In this document: piece after piece, positions 11,509 through 23,570 of the stretch
Position numbering within the stretch: the first letter of the stretch is position 1
Layout: every line of letters starts with the position of its first letter
From: Uloborus plumipes
Taxonomy: Eukaryota; Arthropoda; Arachnida; Araneae; Uloboridae
Length of the DNA: 64,000 nucleotides
NCBI GenBank assembly: GCA_038373865.1
Contig: JAXGGA010000481.1
Location: 62,001-126,000 of the forward strand
Direction: 5' to 3'
Program-made: the position numbers and the translations under genes
The notes under the pieces: model-generated
Seen by the model: the letters and a program-made list of their open reading frames with translations, nothing else
Databases searched by the model: none
Told to the model about the DNA's origin: nothing

Positions 11509-11685
11509 GTTTTTGTTGCGAATCCAAACAAGCCGAAACCAGTGCTAGACATTTTGCTTCGAAACAAGGATAAACTAGTGGACTTCCTATCAAATTTTCA
11601 TACTGATCGTTCTGATGATGAACAGTTCAATGATGAAAAAGCTTATCTAATCAAACAAATCAAAGAGCTTAAGCCTGATGACTAG
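11509..11685 (+). CDS. Mo25: Mo25/CAB39 terminal exon with stop codon
   Basis: The last exon follows the acceptor TGTTTTAG. It encodes 58 residues beginning [17 protein letters not shown], passing [18 protein letters not shown], and ending KPDD before TAG at 11683-11685. Human MO25 has the same block but a slightly longer tail. The five exons total 244 codons plus stop with frame kept throughout, so the gene looks functional. The conserved C-terminal helices complete the curved scaffold. This is the only intact host gene part recognised in the window. Confidence 0.97.
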   Translation, partial: VFVANPNKPKPVLDILLRNKDKLVDFLSNFHTDRSDDEQFNDEKAYLIKQIKELKPDD

Positions 11686-14600
11686 CACAAATTTGTAGGT
11701 GTTACAAACTAGCTTTTTTTTGTCAAAACAAAAGAACACCTCAAAGCGATTTGTTGCTAGTAATCAGTTGAAAAAGAGTTACTTCCATTAGGCTAAATTG
11801 TAGATATTATGTATTATATATTCTCATTTCCTTTGCATCTCATGGGGAGCATTCTGGATTGCAGAAAATTTTTCCAGTTGTTCCATCCCAAGTATGATTT
11901 AATTTCTTCAATCATATCAAACTATCTCTTGAAGCTGTAAACTCCTTAGTTATAGCAATGAATCTTGTTTAGTTCCTTTGCAATGTCAGCATTGGATTTT
12001 CTCCCTTTTCATTCATTTTTGCTTCATGTATTTCTCACACTTAAAGACATTCATTATCCTTCACAATTTCATTTTGTGGATTTCTTTACCTGTTTTCATT
12101 CTGTTTCATTTATCCTTTTTTGTTGAAAACAACTTGATGAATGATGTATTATTTGTTAATATTAATACTTTTAGTTGTGACATAATTCCTGAACTTGTTT
12201 TTCCATAGAAGAATAGATTTGACATCTAATTTACTGTTGGCATATTGTACGACCTTCTTAGCTATCCAAGAAACTTTTTTTTAATCAGGTTTTTTCAATA
12301 AAAATAAAAAATCAAGTTAACTTAGTATTATGAAATTGGAAATTATTGGTTAATGTAAAGATATGTTCTAAAAACTATTTTTATGTATTACTAACATTTT
12401 CAAAACCTTTTGAAATGGTTACATTTGGAGTTTCATTATTGTAGAACTTTGTCTTGGAATTCAATTGTATAAAAATATTAATAATTAATGTTAAACTATA
12501 TTTTTGAGAAAATTTAGGATTTGATTGTAATAATTAAAAAAGTTTGCAATTTCATCTCGGTTTTTTAAAAAAAAAATATCTAAAAATTAAATTTAATGAT
12601 AGATTTTCTGTCTTCATTAAATTTTTATTCTATAATTTTAATAATGTTTTATAATTTATTTGAAAAAAATGCTTTTGTTTTTCTCTTCTTTTTATTGTTA
12701 TTGCATTCAGCGTGAGTTTCATATTTTTTTAATTTAGGAAAAAGAAATAAGTATTTAACATACCCTCAAGTTGGATATAATTTTTAAGATTGAGTCGTTT
12801 TTAAAAGCCAGATAGCTTTTTTTTTTTCAATCTTAGTGCCCAAAGAATTTCTTACTGCAATTTATATTCTTTGTTGCTGTTTAGGTATCTTTTTTTTTCC
12901 TCCAATACATCAGTTCTGTTGCTGTGTAAAAATGGGTTCCATTTTTGCCAATAATTTGCATCTTCTGTCTTTTTCACATAATTTCAAGTGAAAGTATTAA
13001 TATGTTTTGAGCAGAATTTTCTTGCTAAACTGTAATTTTTTTTTGTAAAGAGTTAAAAAAGTTAAATTTAAACCAAATTAAAGTGCAATCACTACTCTTA
13101 TTTTTAGCAGGTTGTATATATCTGAAAGAATGTTGCAATTGAAGGTATAATTTGAAATGCATTAACTTTTAAATATTCTGCTTGTTTAACCGATATTTTA
13201 ACTGTTTGATGTTTTATTTCGTTGTTCAAATTTTATCCAAGACTGGTTAACCAAAAGCAATATGCCTTGGATAAATATTCAGTTATTTAGAAATGCTGAT
13301 TGAAAGGTGACAAATGTTAAAGTTGATTGCTTAGTAAGCTAGACTTATTAAGGAAGAGTAATTCTATAATTTGAAAAAGAAAGTTCTTCAAAAAAAAGTT
13401 TATTTAAAGTCTTTTTACTCTACTCTTTTTATTCTGAAGTAAAAACAAAATCTTGAAAAATGAATACATTTGAAACTTAAGTTGTATATATATTTAAATT
13501 TTAAAAGAGTTTCTATGATGTTGAGTTTTGTTGAGTTTTGAGTTGCTGTATTGATTTGCATTGCAAACTAATGCACTCTATACAAAATGCAAGAAACAGA
13601 TATTGAAACAAAGCACATTGTTGTTTCATGGTAATCTTTTCTTCAATTAAAATCAAATTATATAATGAAATAGCAAATAAATTGAATTTTGCTCTTCTGA
13701 GAATTGCCAATTTTAGTAATATTTAAAATAAAAATATGATAAAACTGGAAATTTGAAAAATAAAATAGTGAGGTAAAGAACCAATGTGTTGGGTTATGTA
13801 ACATTTCTTTGCTTTGCCATCCATTTTCAATGGTTCGCTGCATTTGTAAATTTGTAAACTTTTTTTCTTGCACATAAAATTATACACAATGATTTTGTTT
13901 CTTTTTATTATTTTTCTTTCTTTTTTCCATTGCATGTTTTGTTTCGACTCGTATTTAAATTCAATTCGGCTTACAATATATTCATTGATACAGTATTTGA
14001 ATGCATAATGTATTACACCATTTGTTTATTCATCAGGATATTGACATCTTTTTGATTCAAAATATCGAATTTAATATTGAGTTTTTATGCATTATACTCC
14101 TTAAAATGCATCTGTTATTAAAATTTCTATAATAGGTTCTTTTTGGCTATGTCAAGCATTGTGAATAGGTCAAAATGCTTTCAGTTTTTATTCATTTAAT
14201 GTGAATTATTTTCTTTTCTTTCTTTTTTAATAATTTTTTTTATGCTCTGGTGCTTTGAGATGAACAGTTAACATCCTAAACCTCACATCACTGATTGTAT
14301 TTCCCGTGATTTGTAAGCTTTTTTATTTTTCATACATTGTTTTCAGCATTAAAAATGTAACTTATTTAAATAGCCTCAAAATATTACAATTTCAGCAGAA
14401 TTGATTTTGTGCCTTATTTTGTTATATTTAGTTTGTTAAAAAAGGAATTATTAATTTTAGTACATTTTTAATGCTTTATTGCTGTAGAAATTAAAACTTC
14501 ATTTTCTATTGCTGCAAGACTTTTGTTCTTATTTTGAACTTGAATCAATTGCTGCTGTAATAGTAACAAATATTTTCAGTTGAACACAAAAATAATAGGA

Positions 14601-15545
14601 ATTTATATTTGAAAAAATCATGAGTAACCTTGTTATGTATTATTCTAATCTTGCTTGTTTAACTTTACAGTATTATACCATACACAATGCAGTATGATCC
14701 AGACTTATCAAGTTTCATTAATATTTTGAAATAAAATGTCTTGTTCAAAATAACAAGGGTTTCTAAATACTCTATTACACACTATTAACACATTATTCAC
14801 ATTAAAAAAAAAGTTTCTTTTATTTGAAGCATTTGATGTTCAATTTCATTTAATATTGTGCAATAAATTGTGCTAAACTATTTGCCCTACTAAATGTATT
14901 ACAATAAAAATAGTGGAACTTTTGTAAATATATCATGTGTAAGCATTCTCAGAGCAATTTTAAGGGCTTCCCGTTTTATGCTACCTGTGTGATAAAGCTG
15001 TGCATTAAATTTCCAAAATATTTGTGGTTATTATATTTGTTTATATAATAAATGCATTATTCACTGCATTTTCTGTTTTTAAAATTTTATTGCATTGTTT
15101 GTCATTTTTGTTTCGAGAAAAAAACTTGAGCACTGTGAGTCTTCTTGTATTGTGTTAATTTAAACAGTTTTGCTTGGCAGTTTTCTATATTGTCATTAAT
15201 ATTCAATTTTGCCCTCATATTTTGTATAAAATGCATATATTTTTTATAATGAGCAATATTTATAGTTATTTAAAATGAATTATTTTATTATATTATTTAA
15301 GATGAAAGTTTTGCATGATTGTATGATTAAAATTGCACATCAACATGTTTTGTAAATTTTGTTATGTAGTATATTGAAATGAGATTATAAGATGTCATAT
15401 CACTTTTTTAATGCCGCTTTCAGAGTAAGACATTGTAAAAAAGTGTTTGTCATGAGAATTTTATATCATTCCATTATTTATTTTTTAGTTGTATATTTTT
15501 TCCTAAATTACAAAGTGAATAAAACAAAGAATATATAAATATATA
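11686..15545 (+). other. Probable long Mo25 3' UTR
   Basis: After the stop there are about 3.8 kb of AT-rich DNA without any transposon end, target duplication or long frame, in contrast to everything further right. AATAAA signals occur at 12297, 14730, 14862, 14903, 15047 and 15518; the last ones are the best candidates for the distal poly(A) site. A long 3' UTR is usual for CAB39 genes in other animals. The end is inferred; RNA data would fix it. Confidence 0.55.
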
Positions 15546-15842
15546 TCTAAGTTTCAAATATGTACTTTTTATTTAAACAAGCTCAAAAATACTTGGCAAA
15601 GTTATGTTGATGTAACATTGATATTAAAATTGAGTTATTTTTAAAGCATAATGTTATTAAACATTTAAAACAATATCTTATGCTACCAAAAAGAAAAAAA
15701 AAGTCTCTTTAGATAAAGAGAAAAAGATAGAAAATATTCTTTATTTCCTACTTCTCACACAGGTAAAAACAAGTTCCATCCCCCCATTTCTTCCTATTCC
15801 TAATTTTTTATAATAAATTTTGCTTAAATTCTCTGTATATGT

Positions 15843-17924
15843 CAGAGGTGGTCAACCCACGGCATGTGTGCCAGAGTGTGGCATGGCAGAGCAGTAGGAG
15901 TGGCACATAAAGACGTTGAATGATTTTTACTGCAATATAAATATTACGATAAGCTGACATTTTTCAAGAGGCTGGCATATAAGTTTTCTAAACAATTGTA
16001 TGTACTTAGCGTTAGTTTTGCACATCGAAAAAACGTCTATGGCATTACAGACCATGCTTTGTAAAGTATTTCGCTCATGAGCAAGAAAAGTGACACAACT
16101 CATTAAAAAAATCCCTGCCTTGGAGAAAATTGTGATTTTTTGCATAGTAATTTTAAGAGTCTCACATATTACTATTCGTGTGAAAGAACTACCAAGTAAT
16201 GTTTGCTTTTTAATTCTTTTAAGTTAATAATGCATACTTAAAGTTCGAAAAATTTTCTGCTAAATTATTAAATTTCAATGATGTTTCAGCACTGATTATA
16301 TCCTGTTTGTGCCACCATACACCAACTATTTAGCTAGCTTTGTGTGAGTTTTACCCCAAGAAAGTGTATTAAAATTGGATTCTTAATCACTTGTTAGTAC
16401 GTTAATTCAAAGTTTTGAGTTCTGTCATTTTTCTTGCTCAGGAGCGATATTTGTGCGTTACACAAATGAAACTTAAGATGTTGTCGAAGAAATTTTGGAT
16501 TTATGCTAAATATTTTCAGCTACAGGTGATGAAATGTTTAAAGAAGTTAAAGCAATAACTAAAATTAAGAAACCAGAGTGGATAAAATTCAGTATTGGTT
16601 GCACAAACGGTGCGTCCTAATTTGTTTTTGTTATATTTCTTGAAAATTATTTTGGAACAATATATTTTGAGTGCCATTGTAATATCCATCTTTGCCTCAG
16701 GGAAACGGATTTAGCTAAGAATAAGTTCTGATTAAGCAATGTTTCGTGAACTTTTCCCAGGCAAAACTGAAGAAGAAAACAAGTTACTTCTTATTGAAAT
16801 ATGCGATAGCTATTCAAAAGAAAAATACTTATGCAGTTTTAGAATGTGAGAGAATGTGTTTTAAAATACTTTGAAGGAATGAGGTCTTATTACTTAAGAA
16901 TGAAGATTAGCAATTGAATTTAGCTATTTTACCCTTTATTATCCGGCGTCTAAATAATTTAAATTTAAGATTGTAGAGAAAAAACTGTTTCCTAAACCAG
17001 TATAGATCAGATACATTCTTTTGCAATGAAACTTAGCTTCTTTCTCTCGACTTGGGAGAAAAAGGATTAGCACATTTCACACCAATACTGGAAGCAGCTA
17101 CCGAAGTTAATAATGTCCTCAGGATAGATAATAAAATTTTATATCTATTTTGAAGTATGCATTCAGTGTTGGCTTTGAGTTTTAAGCTAATAAAACTACT
17201 GATCTTTTCAAATTCTTTGTCTGTTTCTTCACAAGACATTACTTGTCATCCACCTGAAATTAAAATCAAATTGTCGACCTGCTGCAACTTTCAGTATTGG
17301 AAATTAAGTATATCAGATCTTACTTCAATTGCAAGCCATCCAAATTTTATTGACTTTTGCAAATTTGTGCCAACTTTTTTTTTTCTTCAAATTTACACGC
17401 TTTATCTGTCTAGTGTTGTAAGCTTAGTTCAAAACATGTTTGTGAACAAATATTTTTTATAATGAATATGAAAAAATCATAACACCGTTGAATGTTAATT
17501 GATACCACTTAAAACACTGATATGTGATAGCTTTTCTAGAACTAATCCTAAAGTTAATGACTGAGTAAAAAAGTTACAAATTCATAAGCCACATTAAGTT
17601 CGGACTGTCTAATTTTTAGAAGTTAATGTATCATGTTATTTGTTTATATTTTAAGCATAACCCAACTGATTGAATTTATACAACTGTTTTTAACGATAAC
17701 TCTTGAGTTCTGATTTTTTTTTTTTTTTTTTTTTGTATCTTAATTTTCACACTCTGACTTACGTGAAAAAATGTACTTTTTTTGTAAAAGTCATATAGTC
17801 AGCCAACAAATATTCTTTTTTAACTTAAAAATTTTTTCAGCTTGTTGAAAAAATTAAAAGTGACACTCCAACATTTTCCCCCATCTGATAGTGGCACTTT
17901 TCCCGAAAAGGTTGGCCACCCCTG
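15843..17924 (+). mobile_element. 2.1-kb hAT transposon with broken transposase
   Basis: The ends CAGAGGTGGTCAACC and GGTTGGCCACCCCTG are inverted repeats of the classic hAT type. The 8-bp duplication GTATATGT is perfect at 15835-15842 and 17925-17932. The interior reads as a + strand transposase relic. It is the clearest complete hAT insertion between the Mo25 gene and the repeat-rich right half. The perfect duplication beside a heavily mutated ORF implies that a defective copy was moved by an enzyme encoded elsewhere. Confidence 0.92.
16430..17600 (+). pseudogene. hAT transposase pseudogene
   Basis: Pieces in + frames follow the order of a hAT transposase. GAIFVRYTNET and DVVEEILDL, then FSATGDEMFKEVKAI, IKFSIGCTNGAS and a stop match the RNase H-like core; the usual CTDGA has Asp replaced by Asn. 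Further on LLLIEICDSYSKEK resembles LLLHTEVRWLSK. At 17157-17462 SVSSQDITCHPPEIKIKL and NFIDFCKFVP...LYLSS match the C-terminal dimerisation region. Stops and frameshifts separate the blocks. It resembles the ZBED/GTF2IRD2-type hAT proteins rather than hobo. Functional transposase is excluded. Confidence 0.75.
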
Positions 17925-17932
17925 GTATATGT

Positions 17933-18888
17933 TATTGTAAATAATATTAATAAAAATCATAATCATTAATGAAGAAAACAAACAATTTGTTTTAGGAATT
18001 GCAATAATTTAAAAGTATACACTGACTTTTATTTTTTAATCTTAATAAAATAGCACATATTTTAATAAGTTAAGCAAATCATAAAATTCTTTAATTGTTA
18101 TTCTGCAGTATTTTATTCCCAAGAAATAAAATTCTGACTGCACCCTATGGTTTTTCCTTAAAAAAAAGGCTTGAATTTCATACCTTAACTTTTTTGTTGT
18201 GGCAAGCACTTGGGTTAGTATATATTTTTGATATTTATGCATGATTTTTATTCATATCATACCCCAGCTGCAATACTGCATATAAGACATATAAGTATAC
18301 ATTTTAAGGACAACTTTTTGGCTGGATTTTAATTGTGCTTAGAGTTACATCTGTTTTGTTGCATGTAGAAACTGGTATTAACTTACGTTAAATGCAAGAA
18401 CCGACTATACATATTTTTAATTTATGGCAGTATTTCAGATCAGGTATGATAATCTATTAAGTGAAATCTATACTAACATGGCTATCATACTAGTGGATAA
18501 AAAATCTTTGATTTACCTCCTTTACACAGTTAAATGTAATAGCTAAACAGAAATTTCTCTCCTGGTACAAAAGTTGTGCCAACCGTGCACAATAGGATTT
18601 TCTAATTTTCTGATATTTATTCATCTGTAATATATTGTTTACTTTATTATTTTTAAAGTAATATCTTAAAATTGATTTTTCCCTACGCTTGTACAATTTC
18701 TTTGTAAATTTTCATTTCAAACAGTTGGAGTTATTGAAAAGGCTTTGTCATCATGAAGGGCTAAAAGACAATTCAAGATATGTATTTTTAAACGATAAAT
18801 ATATGAATGATTGTAGAATAAAGGTCAATAGATTTCGCATAAATGGTTTTTCTCTCCTTTATACGAGTTGTTTATTTTTATTATAGGG
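17933..18888. other. Unassigned AT-rich sequence
   Basis: No reading frame, terminal repeat or RNA gene was recognised. Short frames on both strands are low-complexity. Confidence 0.5.
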
Positions 18889-19300
18889 ATGTGCCAGCTG
18901 CGCCAATTGCACCAAATTGCGCCAATCACCGATGCTGAACCAAGCTGCTACAAAACATCGCAAAATGTTCTTTCTGCACCAAAGAGAACACTTGGCGCCA
19001 GCTTGGCGATAGCTTCAGCACATTGGCGTTAGCCCAGCAGCACCCCCTCTTGGGGGGGGGGGGGTCATAGCAATCCTTACGTGTAGACATATCTACACCT
19101 ATTTTAGTTCATTTTTACGAAATCAAGTAGCTCGACCGATGATCGGCGCCGATGGTTAAAACATTTATAAATCGGCATCGTCGGCCGATGCTAACTTGGA
19201 GAAAACATCGACCCATCGGCCCCGGAAAACATTTAAATGCCGATGCAGCGCTGTTTTGGATTTCAGAATTGCCGAATTTCGGACCGTTACCGAAATGACA
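18889..19300. repeat. GC-rich repeat with ATCGGC/GCGCCAA palindromic motifs
   Basis: From AGGGATGTGCC on, the sequence becomes far richer in G+C than its surroundings. GCGCCAA/TTGGCGC words recur at 18900-19030, a G13 run lies at 19052-19064, and GATCGGC/GCCGATG words recur on both strands at 19137-19250. The start resembles a hAT end (CAGGGATGTGCC), but no matching right end or duplication was found. Confidence 0.4.
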
Positions 19301-19446
19301 CATACTTATCGAACGAATGGAACGAATGCTTTGATAAGAATTTTAATAATTATGTGCACTTTCATTGAAATAACAACTGCGTTAGCTTTGTTGAGCAATT
19401 AAGGGCAAGTGATAATATAATAAGGTTGAAAGTGAAGGGATCAACG

Positions 19447-20966
19447 CATGGGCGCCCATATGCGAAATTTTAAGGGGGGGGGGGCTCAGATATTTTCCTC
19501 ATAGTTTCCAGCTAAAAGATAAATACATATTATATATATAAGTACATATATATATATATATATGTGTGTGTATGTGTGTGTGTGTTTCTTTGATTTACTA
19601 AGAATATGAAAGTACTAGACGTATTAAGATATACATTTTTGTAATTTACTCTGACGTAATTGTTATTGAGATTGCTTAACACATTTTGACTGCTTACAGA
19701 TAACGCATGTACGTGCGTCACAAGGAACGCGCGTCACAAAGGTATCCAGAAAAAAATTCGGGGAGGGCCCACTCGCATATCATCAAATACACACAGTTTT
19801 GTGTGTTATGAGCCTTTTTCTTACTGATTCCCCTCCCCTGTGCTGTTTTCTTGTGTGTGTGTGTGTGTGTGTTTTTTTTAAAAATTGTTTGGACTGACCT
19901 TTATTGGGGGTAGGGTATCAAAAGAGAGATGCAATGATCTTTTTAAAAGGATTAGAATGTTCGTAATTTTGGGGTGTCTGGGAGTTTCTTCCCCGGGTAA
20001 ATTTTTGAAGAAAAGTTTTCAAATTCTGCATTTTGAGACTTTGTTGAGACCAATTGGAACTTCAAAAATATGTTGGAAAGTAGGCATTCAAAAATTTTTT
20101 AATGTTCTGCCTTCTTTTACAAATTAAGATCAATCAAATATTTCTTTTTTTTTTTGTAGTTTAACAAACGATTGACATTAATCAACATAGAGGAAGAACA
20201 ATGGAGGAGAAAAAATAAACACATCATCACTTGCTTACATCGATTTTCAATTTTGTTACATAGTAGTTTTTGATCAGTTTCCCAACTTGATCACAGAACA
20301 CAGACAAAAACAGCACTTAATAGTATGGAATAACCAATCGTATAAAACGCATAAAATCCTTTAAAAGAAATAGTGTAGAGAATTTAAAAAATGATGAAAG
20401 AAAGATTTATATATTCCGGCCATTCGGTTAATCATAGTTTATTTATTCGATAAGAAATATAATTGAAACACTTTTTAAGGAGTTTCAAAAAGGCATTTAA
20501 TAATTTTCAAAGAACAGGCTTGGGTCCTTCGCACCCCCCCCCCCCCCGCCCCGAAACTCGAATTTTTTTGTAATGTAAAACAGAAGAAAAGTTTTCTTTT
20601 CTTCCAAATTCAAAATGCCAAAAAAATGCCGAGTTGTCTTGCCATCCTTGGATCAACCCACTCTATATCATAACCGCTAGTCCGCAGACATGGGGGAGTT
20701 TTCCATGCAAATGCAGCGTCGGTTGACCCACGAATCTGCCTTTGTTTTTCTATGGAAGAATGTACGAAGAGACACAATTTTATAACTCTGAAAGCAATTC
20801 CAGTGCAGATTAGAGTTATTAAAATTTGGCATTTTTAATAATTTATTCATTAATGAGTGAAGAAATTTTTTTTCCGAATAAATAATACTAAAAACGAAAA
20901 CACGAAAACTACTTATTTCCAGGGGGGGGGGGGGCTCGAGCCCCCCCCCCCTTATGGGCGCCCATG
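19447..20966. mobile_element. 1.5-kb hAT-like element with palindromic CATGGGCGCCCAT ends
   Basis: The left end CATGGGCGCCCATATG and right end TTATGGGCGCCCATG both lead inward to long G/C runs (19474-19484; 20922-20951). GATCAACG is duplicated exactly at 19439-19446 and 20967-20974. The terminal 13-mer is nearly self-complementary, so each end could form its own hairpin. The interior has (TA)n(TG)n at about 19545-19585, (GT)n at about 19851-19872 and a C run at 20534-20547. No transposase was recognised. Confidence 0.8.
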
Positions 20967-21207
20967 GATCAACGGTCCCGAGGCAAAATTTTCGATAATT
21001 TTTCTTCCCGGGCATAAATTGAAAATCTGGATGCTTTCTCGAATTTAGCTTAACCAACCCTGTAATTGGTTAAATCCTTAAACGTCATTTTTCTTGTCTT
21101 TAAAACCTTAAAAAGGACTTATTAATATAGTTTGTCTTTTTGTCTATTAAGTGTGTGACATTAAACCGTCTTTGTTGTTATAGGGTCAATCCATGCGGAA
21201 TCATACA

Positions 21208-21483
21208 TTTCATTTCACACCTCCAGGGTCCCCCGTACCTACCACAGCTTCGTGGTTTAACCGGGATAGGGCCCTGAAGGGCGCTCTGTTCTTAATTTTG
21301 AACCAGAACCTAAGGTCGAGCAAACCCTAGGATCGTTTCACTTGGAGGACTTTGTGACCACGACATTTTTAACGCCTCCCAGCCACCATTAATCAAGGCG
21401 GTGGATCTTTGATCGGCTGGGATCGAACCCGGGTCCCTCCGGACACGAGTCCGATGCCTTACCGATCGGGCCACCACGGCCCC
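21208..21483 (-). mobile_element. tRNA-derived SINE
   Basis: On the - strand the element opens with GGGCCGTGGTGGCCCGATCGG, which fits the tRNA A box, followed about 30 nt later by GGTTCGATCCC, a near-perfect B box; together they form an internal Pol III promoter. A tRNA-unrelated body follows, ending GTGAAATGAAA. The 14-bp direct repeat TGCGGAATCATACA at 21194-21207 and 21484-21497 is the target duplication of LINE-driven insertion. It has no coding capacity. The nearly perfect duplication implies a young copy. Confidence 0.9.
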
Positions 21484-21524
21484 TGCGGAATCATACAGGA
21501 AAACTAAATGTTGCTCACTGTTTT

Positions 21525-21920
21525 TAACCGACTTCAACAAAGGAGGAGGTTATACAATTCGTCGGAGAATTTTTTTTTTTTCGGTATGTTCCAAGATAAC
21601 TCGAAGACGCCTGGACCGATTTCAAAAATTCTTTTTTTGTTACAAAGGTCTTTCTTTCCGATTGGTCCCATCCTCTCGTGGTCCGGGTTCGATTACGGGA
21701 ACCTGCAGAAATCTTTCGAAAAAGAAATTGGGATCACAGTAATCGTAATAATGATCATTTTGAACGCCAGGCTTCTCTGGATTGCATAATGAAACTCCTT
21801 TCTATGGTCTTTTTGAAAATTTTAAACCGAGTATCTTTCTATGTCCTGCTTTTTAGCCTACTTTCCCGTTAAAAATAAAAGAAAGACGAAAAAAGTATTA
21901 AAAGTAGCTTAATGCATCTA
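21525..21920. repeat. Widespread arthropod-type repeat (ACCGACTTCAACAAAGGAGG module)
   Basis: It starts with TTTTTAACCGACTTCAACAA AGGAGGAGG, then a poly-T stretch, GTATGTTCCAAGATAACTCG, TGGACCGATTT and CTCGTGGTCC. I recognise this order of words from non-coding repeats in moths and other arthropods, but cannot assign the element class. It passes into a short tandem array at 21920 and the 147-bp array at 22.1 kb. Confidence 0.5.
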
Positions 21921-21997
21921 AAAATATCGCCAAGTCCAAAAAATATCGCCAAGTTAAAAAAAATATCGCCAAGTCCGAAAAATATCGCCAAGTTAAA
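21920..21997 (+). repeat. Four-copy ~20-bp tandem repeat
   Basis: AAAATATCGCCAAGT occurs four times at about 20-bp spacing, alternating between AAGTCC and AAGTTA endings. It is followed by a poly-A tract. Confidence 0.85.
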
Positions 21998-22039
21998 AAA
22001 AAAAAAGGTAAAATGAATATCGAAAAACTAAAAATTTGA

Positions 22040-22975
22040 AAGTAGGGTATTGAGATGGGGAATTTGTGCGTCGGTCGGTCTGTCGGTCGGTCTGTCTGTC
22101 CCCCCCTAATAACTTTTGAATGAACATTCCGATTTGGACAAACTTTTTTTTGTTGGAAAGATCTCGGCGAGTACAGCTCATTCCCATATCTGATTTTTCG
22201 ATTAGAACAATTTTTGGTTCAACTTTGAACCGTTCAAACAACCTGTCCCGCGATGCTAACTTTTGAATGAACCGTCCGATTTGAACAAACTTTTTTTTGT
22301 TCGAAAGATCTTTTCAAGGATACTTCATTCCCGTATCCTCATTTTCGATTTGAACAATGTATCGTTCAACATTGAACCGTTCAAACAAGCTGTCACCCCT
22401 AATAACTTTTGAATGAACAGTCCGATTTAAACAAACTTTTTTTTTGTTCGAAGCATCTCGGCAAGGATACTTTATTACCGCATTTAAATTTTCAATTTGA
22501 ACATTTTTGGTTCAACACTGAACCGTTCAGGCAACCTTTCCCCACCTAATAACTTTTGAGTGAACCGTCCGAATGGAATAAACTATTTTTTGTTTGAAAG
22601 ATCTCGGAGAGGCTTTCCCATACATTCCCATATTTCGCTTTTTGATTTGAACCATTTTTCGTTCAATATTGAACCGTTCAAACAACCTATCCCGCGATGC
22701 TAACTTTTGAGTGAACAATCCGATTTGAACAAACTTTTTTTCGTTCGAAATATCTCATCAAGAATACTTCATTCCTGTATCTACATTTCTGATTTGAACA
22801 ATTTTTCGTTCAATATTGAACCTTTTAAGCAACCTTTCCCCACCTAATAACTTTTGAGTGAACCGTCCGAATGGAATAAAATTTTTTTTGTTTGAAAGAT
22901 CTCGGAGAGACTTTTCCATATTTCGCTTTTTGATTCAAACCATTTTTCGTTCAATAGTGAACCGTTCAGAAAAAA
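22040..22975 (+). repeat. Six-copy 147-bp tandem repeat with GTCGGTCTGTCT leader
   Basis: The marker AACTTTTGARTGAAC begins at 22111, 22258, 22404, 22551, 22702 and 22849, giving spacings of 147, 146, 147, 151 and 147. Each unit also has TTTTTTTGTTYGAAAGATCT and TGAACCGTTCA. Odd and even units alternate in their junction (CACCTAATAAC versus CGCGATGCTAAC), which suggests growth as a dimer. A GTCGGTCTGTCTGTC stretch precedes the array (22070-22100). No frame runs through it. Confidence 0.9.
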
Positions 22976-23187
22976 AAAAATTACATTAGCGTCTACGGGG
23001 AATTTAAGTTGAATGTTGATCCTGAACTTAAAGTCGGATTTCCTTCAAACTAACTTTGTAAGAAAATGGTTTTGATAAATAACGTTTGTAAAGTACTTTT
23101 CTAAGTAATCTTCTGTGAGGACTCTGATTCCGACTCCGACGCCGCGAACATGGCGGAAATGCAGGCTCAGAAAAAAAATGACTGAAC

Positions 23188-23570
23188 GTGCAGACGATTT
23201 TTTGTTTATTTATTCATCTGTTTTATTTTATTTATTATTATTTATTATTTATTAATTTTTCTTTTGCAGACGATTTTTTTTGCAACAAAATTTTTTCATT
23301 CACGAGAACATTTTATTCTTTATTTATATTTAACAACTGGCAACCGATTAAAAGTGAAATTCCGGACATTTCATTAACGAACGATTTTTTTTTCTTTTTC
23401 TTTTTTTTTCTTTCTTTCATAAAATGTGTTTTGATGATCTTTGTACTTTTATTTATTTATTTTTTTAATTATTATTATTATTTTTATTTATTTATTTATT
23501 TATTTATTTTTGAAAACGATGAAGGATTTTTTCTACGGAGGAACTGTAACAGTTACACTCTTTAAAAGGT
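23188..23570 (+). repeat. TTTA/TTTC low-complexity tract
   Basis: Degenerate TTTA, TTTC and TTA runs give a spurious 125-codon frame made almost only of Phe, Tyr, Leu and Ile. There is no domain signal. Confidence 0.8.

Noticed and set aside
21410..21483. A/B-box sequence as a true tRNA gene
   Set aside because: There is no acceptor stem or cloverleaf closure; the 14-bp duplication and trailing body show a SINE.
23188..23565. 125-codon frame on the + strand
   Set aside because: Made of TTTA/TTTC repeats; composition is almost only Phe, Tyr, Leu and Ile with no domain.
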